Source: SIG701 sp045123975 (GTDB lineage: Bacteria > Bacillota > Clostridia > Oscillospirales > CAG-272). From it: 7,392 nucleotides of DNA. Positions 1-6,534 of this stretch are shown here, one piece after another (within the stretch, counting starts at the first letter, position 1; the number at the start of each line of letters is the position of its first letter). Below the pieces are notes generated by a model. It did no database searches. It was not told the origin of the DNA and saw nothing but the letters and a program-made list of their open reading frames with translations. The stretch is from positions 1 to 7,392 of the forward strand of contig JBGVKV010000088.1 in NCBI GenBank assembly GCA_045123975.1, written 5' to 3'. A program made the translations under genes and the position numbers.

Positions 1-174
1 AGCACCGTCCGATTGCCGGGTGATCTTCACCGATTCGATCAGCGGAAGCAGGGTGTACTCGTCCATTACGTCCGGCAAGGCGTCATCCAGCATATAGGTG
101 CGCAAAGACGTACATCCGCAAAGAAGCGGAAACGCTAAGACAATCATCAGAACAACCGCAGCGATTCGTTTCAT
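1..174 (-). CDS. Putative lipoprotein, N-terminal part (runs off left edge)
   Basis: This is the first 58 codons of a minus-strand gene that continues past position 1. The protein begins MKRIAAVVLMIVLAFPLLCGC: a short basic start, a hydrophobic stretch (about residues 4-18) and a lipobox LCG-C with the lipidated cysteine at residue 21. This predicts export and anchoring to the outer face of the membrane after diacylglyceryl transfer and signal peptidase II cleavage. The start is supported by an AGGAGA ribosome binding site (plus-strand 180-185) 5 nt upstream of ATG and by a good promoter at 209-238. The mature part (about 37 residues visible, rich in D, L and P) matches no family I can name. 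The gene is divergent from polA. The lipoprotein call is firm for such a short piece; its function is unknown. Confidence 0.75.
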   Translation of the reverse strand, partial: MKRIAAVVLMIVLAFPLLCGCTSLRTYMLDDALPDVMDEYTLLPLIESVKITRQSDGA

Positions 175-208
175 AAGCCTCTCCTGTCTCAAGGATTTGT
201 ATGGAAAT

Positions 209-238
209 ATTGTACCACACCTTCCCCCGTCCTGGCAA
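209..238 (-). promoter_or_regulatory. Predicted sigma-A-type promoter of the lipoprotein gene
   Basis: Read on the minus strand, TTGCCA (plus 233-238) and TACAAT (plus 209-214) are separated by exactly 18 nt. Each matches the -35/-10 consensus in 5 of 6 positions. TGG directly precedes the -10, giving an extended -10 (TGnTACAAT). Transcription would start near 202 and leave a leader of about 28 nt before the ATG at 174. It is called from sequence match only. Confidence 0.6.
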
Positions 239-311
239 GGGAGAGATCGTAGAATCGAGAGAAAAAGATTCAAAGAAAATTACGTTTGCTATATCGCAAC
301 GAAAAACAATA

Positions 312-320
312 TGGTATAAT
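312..320 (+). promoter_or_regulatory. Extended -10 promoter of the polA unit
   Basis: TGGTATAAT at 312-320 is a perfect -10 hexamer (TATAAT, 315-320) with the TG of an extended -10. No convincing -35 lies 16-18 nt upstream (bases near 292-297 are TATCGC), which is typical of promoters that rely on the extended -10. Transcription would start near 326-328, about 38 nt before the polA ATG. No regulatory hairpin is evident in that leader. Confidence 0.6.
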
Positions 321-364
321 AGATATGTTAAGCACTCAAAAAACGGAAAGGATGCCTTATCCGA

Positions 365-2890
365 ATGAAAAATTTGCTTGTGATCGACGGAAACAGTATT
401 TTGAACCGGGCGTTTTACGGAATCCGTCCCCTCTCCACCAAGAGCGGACTGCCCACCAACGCTGTATACGGTTTCCTGAATATTATAAAAAAGCACATGG
501 ACGCACTGTCACCCGCCAAAATGGTGTGCGCTTTTGACCGGAAGGCACCCACCTTCCGCCACAAAATGTACGATCAGTACAAGGCCACCCGCAAAGGTAT
601 GCCCGAGGAGTTGGCTATGCAGCTGCCCTATGCCATGAAGGCCGCGGAGGCATTGGGCTGTCAGGTGATCGCCATGGAGGGCTACGAGGCAGACGACGTG
701 CTGGGCACCGTATCCGCCCAGGCGGAAGCCGCAGGCGAATACCACACCTTCGTTCTGACGGGAGACCGGGATTCTCTGCAGCTGGTATCCCCCCGCACCA
801 CGGTGGTTCTGGTCAAAACAAAAGAAGATATTCTCTATACTCCCGAAGTCTTCCGGGAGGAGTACGGCATCGATCCCATCCGTCTGATCGACGTAAAGGC
901 GTTGATGGGCGACACCTCCGACAACATCCCGGGCGTGCCGGGCATCGGTGAGAAGACCGCTTTGAAGCTGATTGCCCAGGCGGGAACGCTGGAGGCAGTG
1001 TACGGGGACCTTGAGGCATTGGGCCTGACCAAATCCGTCCTGGCAAAGCTGATCTCCGGTCGGGACAGCGCTTTCCTTTCCAAGGATCTGGCCACCATCT
1101 GCCGCACCGCTCCCGTTTCCGCCACGGACAAGGATTCGGAGATCGACACGAAAGCACTGAGCGATCTCTTTGACGAATTGGAATTTACGGCGCTGAAAGC
1201 CCGTTTTCTGCCCGAGGGCGATGCCCTCACCCCGCCGGAACCGACAGTGCAGGTGCCCGCATTCCCGCTCTATTCGGAGGAATGCACTTTGCCGGACACC
1301 GGCGAGATCGTTCTGACCGCCGCAGAGAACGGTGAAATGGCACTGCTCTGCGGGGATACCCGCTGGATCTACCCGGCAGATACGGCGGACGCCGTCCTGC
1401 AGAAGCATCTCAGCGGACGGAACATCCTCTGTCACGATTACAAAGGACTGTATAAGATGCTGGCCGCGCGGGGCGTTGCGGTGAACTGCGTTTTTGACAC
1501 CATGCTGGCGGCCTATCTTCTCTCCCCCGGTGAGGGAACGTATCCGCTGGATAAAATCGCTCTGCGATACTGCATGACCAATATAGATGAGGCAGATCTG
1601 TCCGCCAAGGCGGACACGGTAGCGCGCCTGGCACCCATTCTGCGGGATGCGGTAGCCGAAGAGGGCATGGCCGATCTGCTCTCGGAGATTGAAATTCCGC
1701 TATCCGAGGTTCTCTCCGACATGGAGGAAAACGGCTTCCGCCTGGATGCGGACGGACTGCACGGATACATCACCTCGCTGCAAAGTGCCGCATCGGAATT
1801 GGCGGCGCAAATCTATTCCATGGCGGGAATCACGTTCAATCTGAACTCTCCCAAGCAGTTGGGTGAGATTCTCTTTGAGAAGCTCGGTCTTCCCTGCCGC
1901 AAAAAAACACGGACAGGCTATGCCACCGATGCGGAAACCCTGTCCCAGCTGCGGCCGCTGCACCCCATTATCGGATGCGTTCTGGACTACCGACAGCTGA
2001 TCAAGCTATGCAGCACCTACGGCGAGAATCTGATCGCTCTGGCAGATGAAAACGGGAAGCTTCACTCCCGCTTTAACCAGACCGGCACGGCCACGGGCCG
2101 CATTTCCTCCACCGATCCCAATATGCAAAACATTCCCGTTCGGGGACAGCTGGGACGGGAGATGCGCCGCTATTTCGTGGCCTCCGATACAGATCACATT
2201 CTTCTGGACGCGGACTATTCCCAGATCGAGCTCCGTCTTCTTGCGGAGATCTCCGGTGACGCCAATATGCAAAAAGCATTCCTTGAGGGACACGATATTC
2301 ATACGTCCACCGCGTCCCAGGTATTCCGGGTGCCGCTGGATCAGGTCACCCCGGAGCTTCGCTCCAAGGCAAAAGCAGTCAATTTCGGCATCGTCTACGG
2401 CATCGGGGACTATTCCCTCTCCCAGGATCTGGGCATCACCCGCCGGCAGGCCGGCGAGTATATCGACGGCTATCTGGCCACCTATCCGGGCGTGGACGCC
2501 TATTTGAAATCCACAGTGGAAAACGCTAAACGGGATGGATTCACCATCACGATGTACAATCGGAAGAGAAACATCCCCGAGCTTTCCTCCCAGAACCGGA
2601 ATATCCGCGCCTTTGGTGAAAGAGTGGCAATGAACAGCCCCATCCAGGGCACGGCCGCCGACATCATCAAGATCGCCATGATCCGCACACGAAAAGCCCT
2701 GCGGGACAGCGGACTGGACGCCCGGCTGATTCTTCAGGTTCACGACGAATTGATCGTAGAGGCATCCCGTGCGGATGCACAAGCGGCTGCCGCCATTCTC
2801 AAAAGCGAAATGGAGCACGCCGCCACCACCCGCGTGCCGCTGACCGTTGAGGTTGCCATGGGCGAAAGCTGGTACGAAGCCAAACAGTAA
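365..2890 (+). CDS. polA: DNA polymerase I (841 aa), proofreading domain degenerate
   Basis: DNA polymerase I fills gaps and removes RNA primers in Okazaki-fragment processing and excision repair. Residues 1-285 are the 5' nuclease: acidic metal ligands at D8, D58, E108/D110/D111, D134/D136 and GDTSDNIPG (182-190), followed by the helix-hairpin-helix VPGIGEKTA. Residues about 310-435 occupy the 3'-5' exonuclease position. Here the DxE motif I is absent, VFDTM keeps one aspartate (D378), and the tyrosine of the YxxxD motif is replaced by serine (S413), so proofreading should be inactive. Residues about 440-841 are the polymerase: motif A DADYSQIELR (catalytic D617), motif B RSKAKAVNFGIVYG (R666, K670, F674, Y678) and motif C VHDEL (H793, D794, E795). 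The length is normal for a family A enzyme. The ATG at 365 follows a weak AAAGGA about 12 nt upstream; an ATG at 352 is in another frame. The first gene of a three-gene unit, it ends 21 nt before the next start. Confidence 0.97.
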   Translation: MKNLLVIDGNSILNRAFYGIRPLSTKSGLPTNAVYGFLNIIKKHMDALSPAKMVCAFDRKAPTFRHKMYDQYKATRKGMPEELAMQLPYAMKAAEALGCQVIAMEGYEADDVLGTVSAQAEAAGEYHTFVLTGDRDSLQLVSPRTTVVLVKTKEDILYTPEVFREEYGIDPIRLIDVKALMGDTSDNIPGVPGIGEKTALKLIAQAGTLEAVYGDLEALGLTKSVLAKLISGRDSAFLSKDLATICRTAPVSATDKDSEIDTKALSDLFDELEFTALKARFLPEGDALTPPEPTVQVPAFPLYSEECTLPDTGEIVLTAAENGEMALLCGDTRWIYPADTADAVLQKHLSGRNILCHDYKGLYKMLAARGVAVNCVFDTMLAAYLLSPGEGTYPLDKIALRYCMTNIDEADLSAKADTVARLAPILRDAVAEEGMADLLSEIEIPLSEVLSDMEENGFRLDADGLHGYITSLQSAASELAAQIYSMAGITFNLNSPKQLGEILFEKLGLPCRKKTRTGYATDAETLSQLRPLHPIIGCVLDYRQLIKLCSTYGENLIALADENGKLHSRFNQTGTATGRISSTDPNMQNIPVRGQLGREMRRYFVASDTDHILLDADYSQIELRLLAEISGDANMQKAFLEGHDIHTSTASQVFRVPLDQVTPELRSKAKAVNFGIVYGIGDYSLSQDLGITRRQAGEYIDGYLATYPGVDAYLKSTVENAKRDGFTITMYNRKRNIPELSSQNRNIRAFGERVAMNSPIQGTAADIIKIAMIRTRKALRDSGLDARLILQVHDELIVEASRADAQAAAAILKSEMEHAATTRVPLTVEVAMGESWYEAKQ

Positions 2891-2911
2891 ATCACACATA
2901 CAGGAGAGTAT

Positions 2912-3817
2912 ATGAAAACAAAGAAATTCCCGTGGGTGACCCTGTACTGCCTTCTCCTTTGTTTATTCACCGTGTACGTTGTACTGGACACATTCGTGCT
3001 CGTCAAGACTCTCTCCCCCGAAATCGGCACCCCGTCCGCCACAGAGCAAAACGGGAACGAACAAACGGATTCCCCGTTTGCACCCGTTATTACGGACAGT
3101 ATGTACCGGGATGAAAACATTCTGATTACCGTCACGGAATACCGCTATGAGGATTCCAACGTGTACGTGGCGGACGTGGTGCTCTCCTCCCCGGAATACT
3201 TAAAAACCGCTTTTGCCCGGGACATATTTGGACGTAACATTGCGGAGGAAACCTCCGTGATCGCCGAAGCGAACAGCGCCATCCTGGCCGTCAACGGTGA
3301 TTTTTACGGATCTCAGGAAAAGTGCTATGTGATCCGCAATGGCGTGCTTTATCGGGATACCCCCGCCGGCAGCCGGAAGGATCTGGTCATTTACAAGGAC
3401 GGATCGGCTGAGATCATCCAGGAAAACAAAATCAAAGCCGCAGAACTGATGGAGAGGGGAGCCTATCACGTCTTCTCCTTTGGACCGCCTTTGGTTCAGG
3501 ACGGAGAAATCGCCATCCCAAAACGGGGCCTGCACTCGCACACCGCGGTGGATAATCCCCGCACTGCCATTGGAATCATGGATTCTCTGCATTACGTATT
3601 TGTGACGGTGGACGGCCGCACAAAGGACAGCACGGGCCTGACCGCTATGGAACTGGCGGAATTTATGATTTCTCTGGGCGCAACTACCGCATACAATCTG
3701 GACGGCGGCGGCTCGGCCACCATGTATTTCAACGGAAAAGTAATCAATCAGCCTACCTACAAGGGCAAGGATATCGAAGAGAGGGAGGTAAGCGACATTG
3801 TCTACATCGGATATTGA
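2912..3817 (+). CDS. Membrane-anchored phosphodiester glycosidase (NAGPA-domain) protein, 301 aa
   Basis: Residues 9-31 form one hydrophobic helix after a basic start (MKTKKFPW), giving an uncleaved anchor or signal peptide. Residues about 35-60 are a polar linker, so the enzyme domain lies outside the membrane. Residues about 70-301 carry hallmarks of the phosphodiester glycosidase family (NAGPA domain, also seen in YomE-like and 'exopolysaccharide biosynthesis' proteins): NGDFY (128-132), SFGPPLV (189-195), NPRTAIG (215-221), VDGR (233-236) and LDGGGSATM (263-271). Relatives hydrolyse a sugar-phosphodiester link, as in uncovering GlcNAc-1-phosphodiesters or acting on teichoic-acid-like polymers. 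The substrate here is not deducible, but a cell-wall or exopolysaccharide role is likely. AGGAGAG at 2902-2908 sits just before the ATG, only 21 nt after the polA stop with no terminator, so it is probably cotranscribed with polA. Its last 20 nt overlap the next gene. Confidence 0.88.
   Translation: MKTKKFPWVTLYCLLLCLFTVYVVLDTFVLVKTLSPEIGTPSATEQNGNEQTDSPFAPVITDSMYRDENILITVTEYRYEDSNVYVADVVLSSPEYLKTAFARDIFGRNIAEETSVIAEANSAILAVNGDFYGSQEKCYVIRNGVLYRDTPAGSRKDLVIYKDGSAEIIQENKIKAAELMERGAYHVFSFGPPLVQDGEIAIPKRGLHSHTAVDNPRTAIGIMDSLHYVFVTVDGRTKDSTGLTAMELAEFMISLGATTAYNLDGGGSATMYFNGKVINQPTYKGKDIEEREVSDIVYIGY
3783..3800 (+). promoter_or_regulatory. Ribosome binding site deciding a TTG start inside the upstream gene
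   Basis: GGGAGG (3783-3788) lies within the last codons of the glycosidase gene, 9 nt before TTG at 3798-3800. No ATG or GTG in the same frame has a comparable site, which supports the TTG. The arrangement suggests that translation of the membrane protein is coupled to that of the glycosidase. Confidence 0.65.
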
Positions 3818-4202
3818 AATCCACCGCAGACGGGCTTTGAAAACCGCATTCGTCTATCTTCTGATCTCCATCTTCTGTGCGCTGTTCGGTGGTGTATACG
3901 AATTTTTTGCCAACGGGGTCATGTCCTTCCGCATGGTGTATGCCTTTGCTATCCCGCTGGTAGGCGGCACTCTCCCCTTCCTGTGCATGGGTGTGTTTGG
4001 CATGAAGCCTTATCCCGCCGCTGTGCTGATCGGCTACCATAACTGTGCGGTAGCCACCTTTACCCTGGGCACACTGTTGTGGGGAGCGCTGGACATATAC
4101 GGCACTTCCAACGTCCTGGTTCAGATCTACTATATGGTAGGTATCAGCTTGCTCATCGGTGAGGTAATCGCCTACGTCATACAAAAGCTGGTTACAAAAT
4201 AA
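3798..4202 (+). CDS. Small four-helix integral membrane protein of unknown function (134 aa)
   Basis: A 12-residue cytoplasmic-like start rich in charge (ending HRRR) is followed by four hydrophobic segments, at about residues 15-37, 46-68, 73-98 and 104-128. The protein ends in a short basic tail (KLVTK). Few charged residues lie in the helices; a glutamate (E122) sits in the fourth. I do not recognise the family. The TTG start overlaps the glycosidase stop by 20 nt and is preceded by GGGAGG, so the two proteins are probably made together. This hints at a membrane partner for the glycosidase, for example in positioning it or in moving a glycan substrate, but that is inference. It is the last gene of the polA unit: a strong terminator begins 8 nt after the stop. 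Confidence 0.85.
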   Translation: MSTSDIEIHRRRALKTAFVYLLISIFCALFGGVYEFFANGVMSFRMVYAFAIPLVGGTLPFLCMGVFGMKPYPAAVLIGYHNCAVATFTLGTLLWGALDIYGTSNVLVQIYYMVGISLLIGEVIAYVIQKLVTK

Positions 4203-4210
4203 AAAATAAA

Positions 4211-4241
4211 GGCTGTTGCGTATGCAACAGCCTCTTTTATT
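4211..4241 (+). terminator. Strong intrinsic terminator, bidirectional, shared by convergent genes
   Basis: GGCTGTTGC (4211-4219) and GCAACAGCC (4224-4232) form a perfect 9-bp stem with a GTAT loop, followed by TCTTTTATT. On the other strand the stem is followed by an A/T run (the complement of the A-rich 4197-4210), giving a second T-tract. It lies 8 nt after the plus-strand stop at 4202 and 3 nt before the minus-strand stop at 4245-4247 counting the T-tract, so it can end transcription from both sides. Confidence 0.93.
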
Positions 4242-4244
4242 CGA

Positions 4245-4997
4245 TTACTGATTCTCAGCCGCAGCAGCTTCCATTCTTGCCTTGCGGTCAGCTTCCACAC
4301 GGGCTACCTTCTCGTAGTGAGCCTGGGTGCGGATTTCGATGATACGGTTGATATCCAGGCAAGCCTTGTCGATATCGGCACCATAGTCTACGCACATATC
4401 CAGAACGTCCTTGCCGTCCTTACCAACGAGCACGAAGCGGTAGATGCGCTGCTTCACGTTAACCTTGCCAACAGTACGCTCGAAGATAAACTCACGAACC
4501 TCTGCGTGATCCAGATCGATGTAGCGGAAGGATCCGCCCAGTTCCTCATCCAGCTCCTCGTCGATGAAGGAGAAACGTCTTCTGTGGATGTGGATCTTCT
4601 CACCGGTAAAGAACAGGATTGCCGCAGAGAAGATGCTGGTGCGATGACGGCCGTCAGAGCCCTTCTTGTAATAAACCTCATCGTCGAACTCATAGCCCTG
4701 GACGGTGAAGGGATCCTTGTGCTTCAGGCTTCTCTCCGCCAGTTCAAAACGGATCATGCCGCGCTCACGCATATCCTTTACGCGCTCGCCAACCTGATAC
4801 TCGATATCGTCTCCGCTGGCCTTACCGCCATTGAAGAAGAAATACATACCCAGGCCAACGCCGGCAATGATAATGCCGTAGTACATATATTCAATCAGCA
4901 TAAACACAACACCGATCGCGATCAGCGCCAGAGCAACGATTCCCATCGGTGTGATACCCTTAGATGTAAAGTACTTCAGATTCCGTTTGGTTTCCAT
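4245..4997 (-). CDS. Uncharacterised two-helix membrane protein (250 aa)
   Basis: I do not recognise the family. Two adjacent hydrophobic segments (about residues 18-35 and 38-55, separated by EYMYYG) anchor the N-terminus as a hairpin. The rest is a polar, charged domain of about 190 residues. It appears beta-rich in the middle (residues 100-205, with segments such as FSAAILFF and YRFVLVGKDGKDVL) and ends in a charged, probably helical tail rich in A, E and R (about 213-250). The topology suggests a cytoplasmic domain held at the membrane. ATG at 4997 is preferred because GGAGTG (plus 5005-5010) lies 7 nt upstream. The frame is open further (to 5195, and an ATG at 5012), but those starts lack a ribosome binding site and the longer one would cross the promoter. 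The gene is monocistronic: strong promoter at 5061-5089, terminator just past the stop. Confidence 0.85.
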   Translation of the reverse strand: METKRNLKYFTSKGITPMGIVALALIAIGVVFMLIEYMYYGIIIAGVGLGMYFFFNGGKASGDDIEYQVGERVKDMRERGMIRFELAERSLKHKDPFTVQGYEFDDEVYYKKGSDGRHRTSIFSAAILFFTGEKIHIHRRRFSFIDEELDEELGGSFRYIDLDHAEVREFIFERTVGKVNVKQRIYRFVLVGKDGKDVLDMCVDYGADIDKACLDINRIIEIRTQAHYEKVARVEADRKARMEAAAAENQ

Positions 4998-5033
4998 AGT
5001 GCAACACTCCATATGTAATGAAATTTTGAGTAC

Positions 5034-5059
5034 TTGGCAATACTCTCTTACAATACCAA
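5034..5059. repeat. Imperfect inverted repeat with CAATAC direct repeats at the predicted transcription start
   Basis: TTGGCA (5034-5039) and TACCAA (5054-5059) are inverted arms with one mismatch. Inside them CAATAC occurs at 5038-5043 and 5051-5056, 13 nt apart. A third CAATAC at 5087-5092 overlaps the -35 box of the same promoter. The element spans the likely start site of the 250-residue membrane protein gene, a position where an operator would act, but no regulator can be named. Confidence 0.3.
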
Positions 5060-5060
5060 T

Positions 5061-5089
5061 ATGATACCATAGATTTTCTTCCCTGTCAA
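5061..5089 (-). promoter_or_regulatory. Near-consensus promoter of the two-helix membrane protein gene
   Basis: On the minus strand the -35 is a perfect TTGACA (plus 5084-5089). The spacer is 17 nt and the -10 is TATCAT (plus 5061-5066, 5 of 6), preceded by TGG as an extended -10. Transcription would start near 5054, leaving a leader of about 57 nt. This is the best promoter in the window and predicts strong expression unless repressed. Confidence 0.75.
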
Positions 5090-5156
5090 TACGATTTCCC
5101 ATCCGGTGAGGGATTGTTGCGAAAAAACGCCAATCACAAAAGGAATACGCCTCGGG

Positions 5157-5162
5157 TATACT
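5157..5162 (+). promoter_or_regulatory. Possible -10 box for the lipase gene
   Basis: TATACT at 5157-5162 matches the -10 consensus in 5 of 6 positions and would start transcription near 5169, about 38 nt before the lipase ATG. There is no TG extension and the -35 position (near 5133-5140, CACAAA/TCACAA) is poor, so this is a tentative call. Confidence 0.35.
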
Positions 5163-5206
5163 GTACCGTATGCGCCCACTTAATTCCACTGCCAAGGAGG
5201 TACGCT

Positions 5207-5848
5207 ATGGATGCGCTTCATTTGTTTCAGATGTGCCTGAACACTCACTACACCGACGTGGAAAACGACGTCAGCTTTGCCGTGCGGCGGACGGAGGATC
5301 GGCTGTATATCCTGTTTGAATGGAGCCGGGGATCGATGGACTGGAAAAACAATCTGGACTTCCCCGTAGCCCCCTACCGGTGGATGCAGGATCTCTGGTA
5401 CTGCCACCGGGGATTCCTCAGAGCCTGGAAAACGGCGGAGCCGTATGTGGAGGAAATCCTGCAAACACTCCATCCCGAGAAGATCACCGTAGCCGGATAC
5501 AGCCACGGCGGAGCCCTGGCTACGCTCTGCTATGAATACATATGGTTCCACCACCCGGGGCTACGCCCCCATCTGCGGGGCATGGGATTCGGCGCGCCTC
5601 GCATAATCAGCTGCCCGGTTGGGTGCGACGCCTTGGCCGCACGCTGGGCAAATTACACGGTGGTACGGAATCTGGACGACATCGTCACCCATCTGCCGCC
5701 CAGGTTTATGGGATACCGGCACGTGGGGCGGCTGTGGGAAATCGGCAAAAAGGGACGGTACACGTCCTTCGACGCGCACCGCCCGGAAAATTATATAACT
5801 TCTCTTACGGCATTGAGTCCGGCCGAAGCCGCTCAATTTCCCGTTTGA
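5207..5848 (+). CDS. Lipase class 3-like alpha/beta hydrolase (213 aa), probably cytoplasmic
   Basis: The fold and motifs fit class 3 lipases. HRGFLRAW (68-74) resembles the HxGF motif before the core. AGYSHGGAL (96-104) is the nucleophile elbow GxSxG with S99. FGAPR (128-132) is typical of the family. RNLDDIVTHLPP (154-165) supplies the acid, probably D158. AHRPENY (190-196) supplies the likely histidine, H191, with YRHVG (170-174) as an alternative. It should hydrolyse carboxyl esters, perhaps acylglycerols or phospholipids; the substrate is not deducible. No signal peptide is present. The start is fixed by a full AAGGAGG (5194-5200) 6 nt before ATG. An open extension to 5114 lacks such a site. 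It is divergent from the 250-residue membrane protein gene, and its last 44 nt overlap the convergent alarmone synthetase gene. Confidence 0.85.
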   Translation: MDALHLFQMCLNTHYTDVENDVSFAVRRTEDRLYILFEWSRGSMDWKNNLDFPVAPYRWMQDLWYCHRGFLRAWKTAEPYVEEILQTLHPEKITVAGYSHGGALATLCYEYIWFHHPGLRPHLRGMGFGAPRIISCPVGCDALAARWANYTVVRNLDDIVTHLPPRFMGYRHVGRLWEIGKKGRYTSFDAHRPENYITSLTALSPAEAAQFPV

Positions 5849-6506
5849 TCTCCTGCATTTCTTCGTCCACCTCGGCGATGGCCATGGCGCAAATCTTCAA
5901 GCGGTAGCGCAGCTCCTTCGGCAGAATGCCCGCCCGCTTGTACCCGAGATGGTGCTCCAAAGTGGCCCAGCAGTCCATGGCGATAGTACGGATCTGGATC
6001 TCCACGGGCACCCGCTCGGTGCGGTCGGAGAGGAAAATGGGCACCTCGATAACGATGTGCAGACTGCGGTAGCCGCTGTCCTTGGGATTGTGGATATAGT
6101 CCGTTTTCTTGATCAGCGAAACGTCATCCTGAGACAGAAGCAATTCCGCGATCATCTCCGCGTCCTGTATGTAGTTGCACACCACACGCACACCGGCGAT
6201 GTCGGTCAAGCCGCCCTTCATTCCGCCCAAAGTAGGAGGAAGGCCCATCCGCCGCATTTTCTCAAAAATGCTGCGGGGCTCCTTCAGTCGGGATTCTATA
6301 TGATGAATGGGATTGTAATCGTATTTGGCACGAAATTCCTCGTCCAGGGTTTCCAGCTTGGTTTTCACCACGCTGATGCCCGCGCTGTACATCTGCATCA
6401 GCACCCGAAACTCCTTGACCACGTCACTGACGGTATCGATCTCGGCCTTTGCCGCCAGTGCCAGATTTTCTTCATCCAGCAGCAAAACATCGTCGATTTT
6501 CTTCAT
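5805..6506 (-). CDS. Small alarmone synthetase, GTP pyrophosphokinase family (233 aa)
   Basis: This single-domain RelA/SpoT-type synthetase should transfer pyrophosphate from ATP to GDP/GTP to make (p)ppGpp, the stringent-response signal, in the cytoplasm. The synthetase motifs appear in order: SRLKEPRSI (72-80), DIAGVRVVC with the metal-binding D102, DYIHNPKDSGYRSLH (136-150) and VPVEIQIRT (167-174, with E169 and Q171), then WATLEHHLGYK (180-190). There is no HD hydrolase domain and no TGS/ACT region. The size fits the RelP/RelQ (YwaC/YjbM) group, slightly longer through its charged helical tail, and I cannot decide between those subgroups. ATG 6506 lies 13 nt from the GGAGG of a long binding site. 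An in-frame TTG at 6515 lies only 4 nt from it and would add MCK. The stop lies inside the convergent lipase gene. Confidence 0.92.
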   Translation of the reverse strand: MKKIDDVLLLDEENLALAAKAEIDTVSDVVKEFRVLMQMYSAGISVVKTKLETLDEEFRAKYDYNPIHHIESRLKEPRSIFEKMRRMGLPPTLGGMKGGLTDIAGVRVVCNYIQDAEMIAELLLSQDDVSLIKKTDYIHNPKDSGYRSLHIVIEVPIFLSDRTERVPVEIQIRTIAMDCWATLEHHLGYKRAGILPKELRYRLKICAMAIAEVDEEMQEIKREIERLRPDSMP

Positions 6507-6516
6507 TTTGCACAAA

Positions 6517-6525
6517 TCACCTCCC
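6517..6525 (-). promoter_or_regulatory. Extended Shine-Dalgarno of the alarmone synthetase
   Basis: On the minus strand GGGAGGTGA (plus 6517-6525) pairs with most of the anti-Shine-Dalgarno sequence. Its placement leaves the start ambiguous: 4 nt to a TTG at 6515 and 13 nt to the ATG at 6506, neither ideal. Either start gives the same protein apart from three N-terminal residues. Confidence 0.7.
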
Positions 6526-6534
6526 TGTATTATT

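Noticed and set aside
252..271. Small hairpin GAATC/GATTC upstream of polA
   Set aside because: A 5-bp stem with a 10-nt loop and no T-tract is expected by chance; not called as terminator or riboswitch.
509..1435. Long minus-strand open frame (308 codons) opposite polA
   Set aside because: It lies wholly antisense to clear 5' nuclease coding sequence; the composition is a mirror of polA codons, it has no ribosome binding site and no recognisable motif.
2046..2507. Plus-strand open frame of 153 codons overlapping polA
   Set aside because: It is out of frame with motif A/B coding, rich in R/S/P as expected from a frame shift of GC-rich sequence, and has no start signal.
2006..2899. Long minus-strand open frame (297 codons) opposite the polymerase domain
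   Set aside because: It is antisense to the catalytic motifs A, B and C of polA; a GC-rich reading-frame shadow.
4317..5018. Plus-strand open frame of 233 codons opposite the two-helix membrane protein
   Set aside because: The minus-strand gene has promoter, ribosome binding site, start and terminator; this frame has none and is its complement.
4998..5195. Longer N-terminus for the two-helix membrane protein
   Set aside because: The extension would be read across the strong promoter and its start lacks a ribosome binding site; ATG 4997 has GGAGTG at 7 nt.
5114..5206. Longer N-terminus for the lipase
   Set aside because: The added residues look random and the AAGGAGG at 5194-5200 points to ATG 5207.
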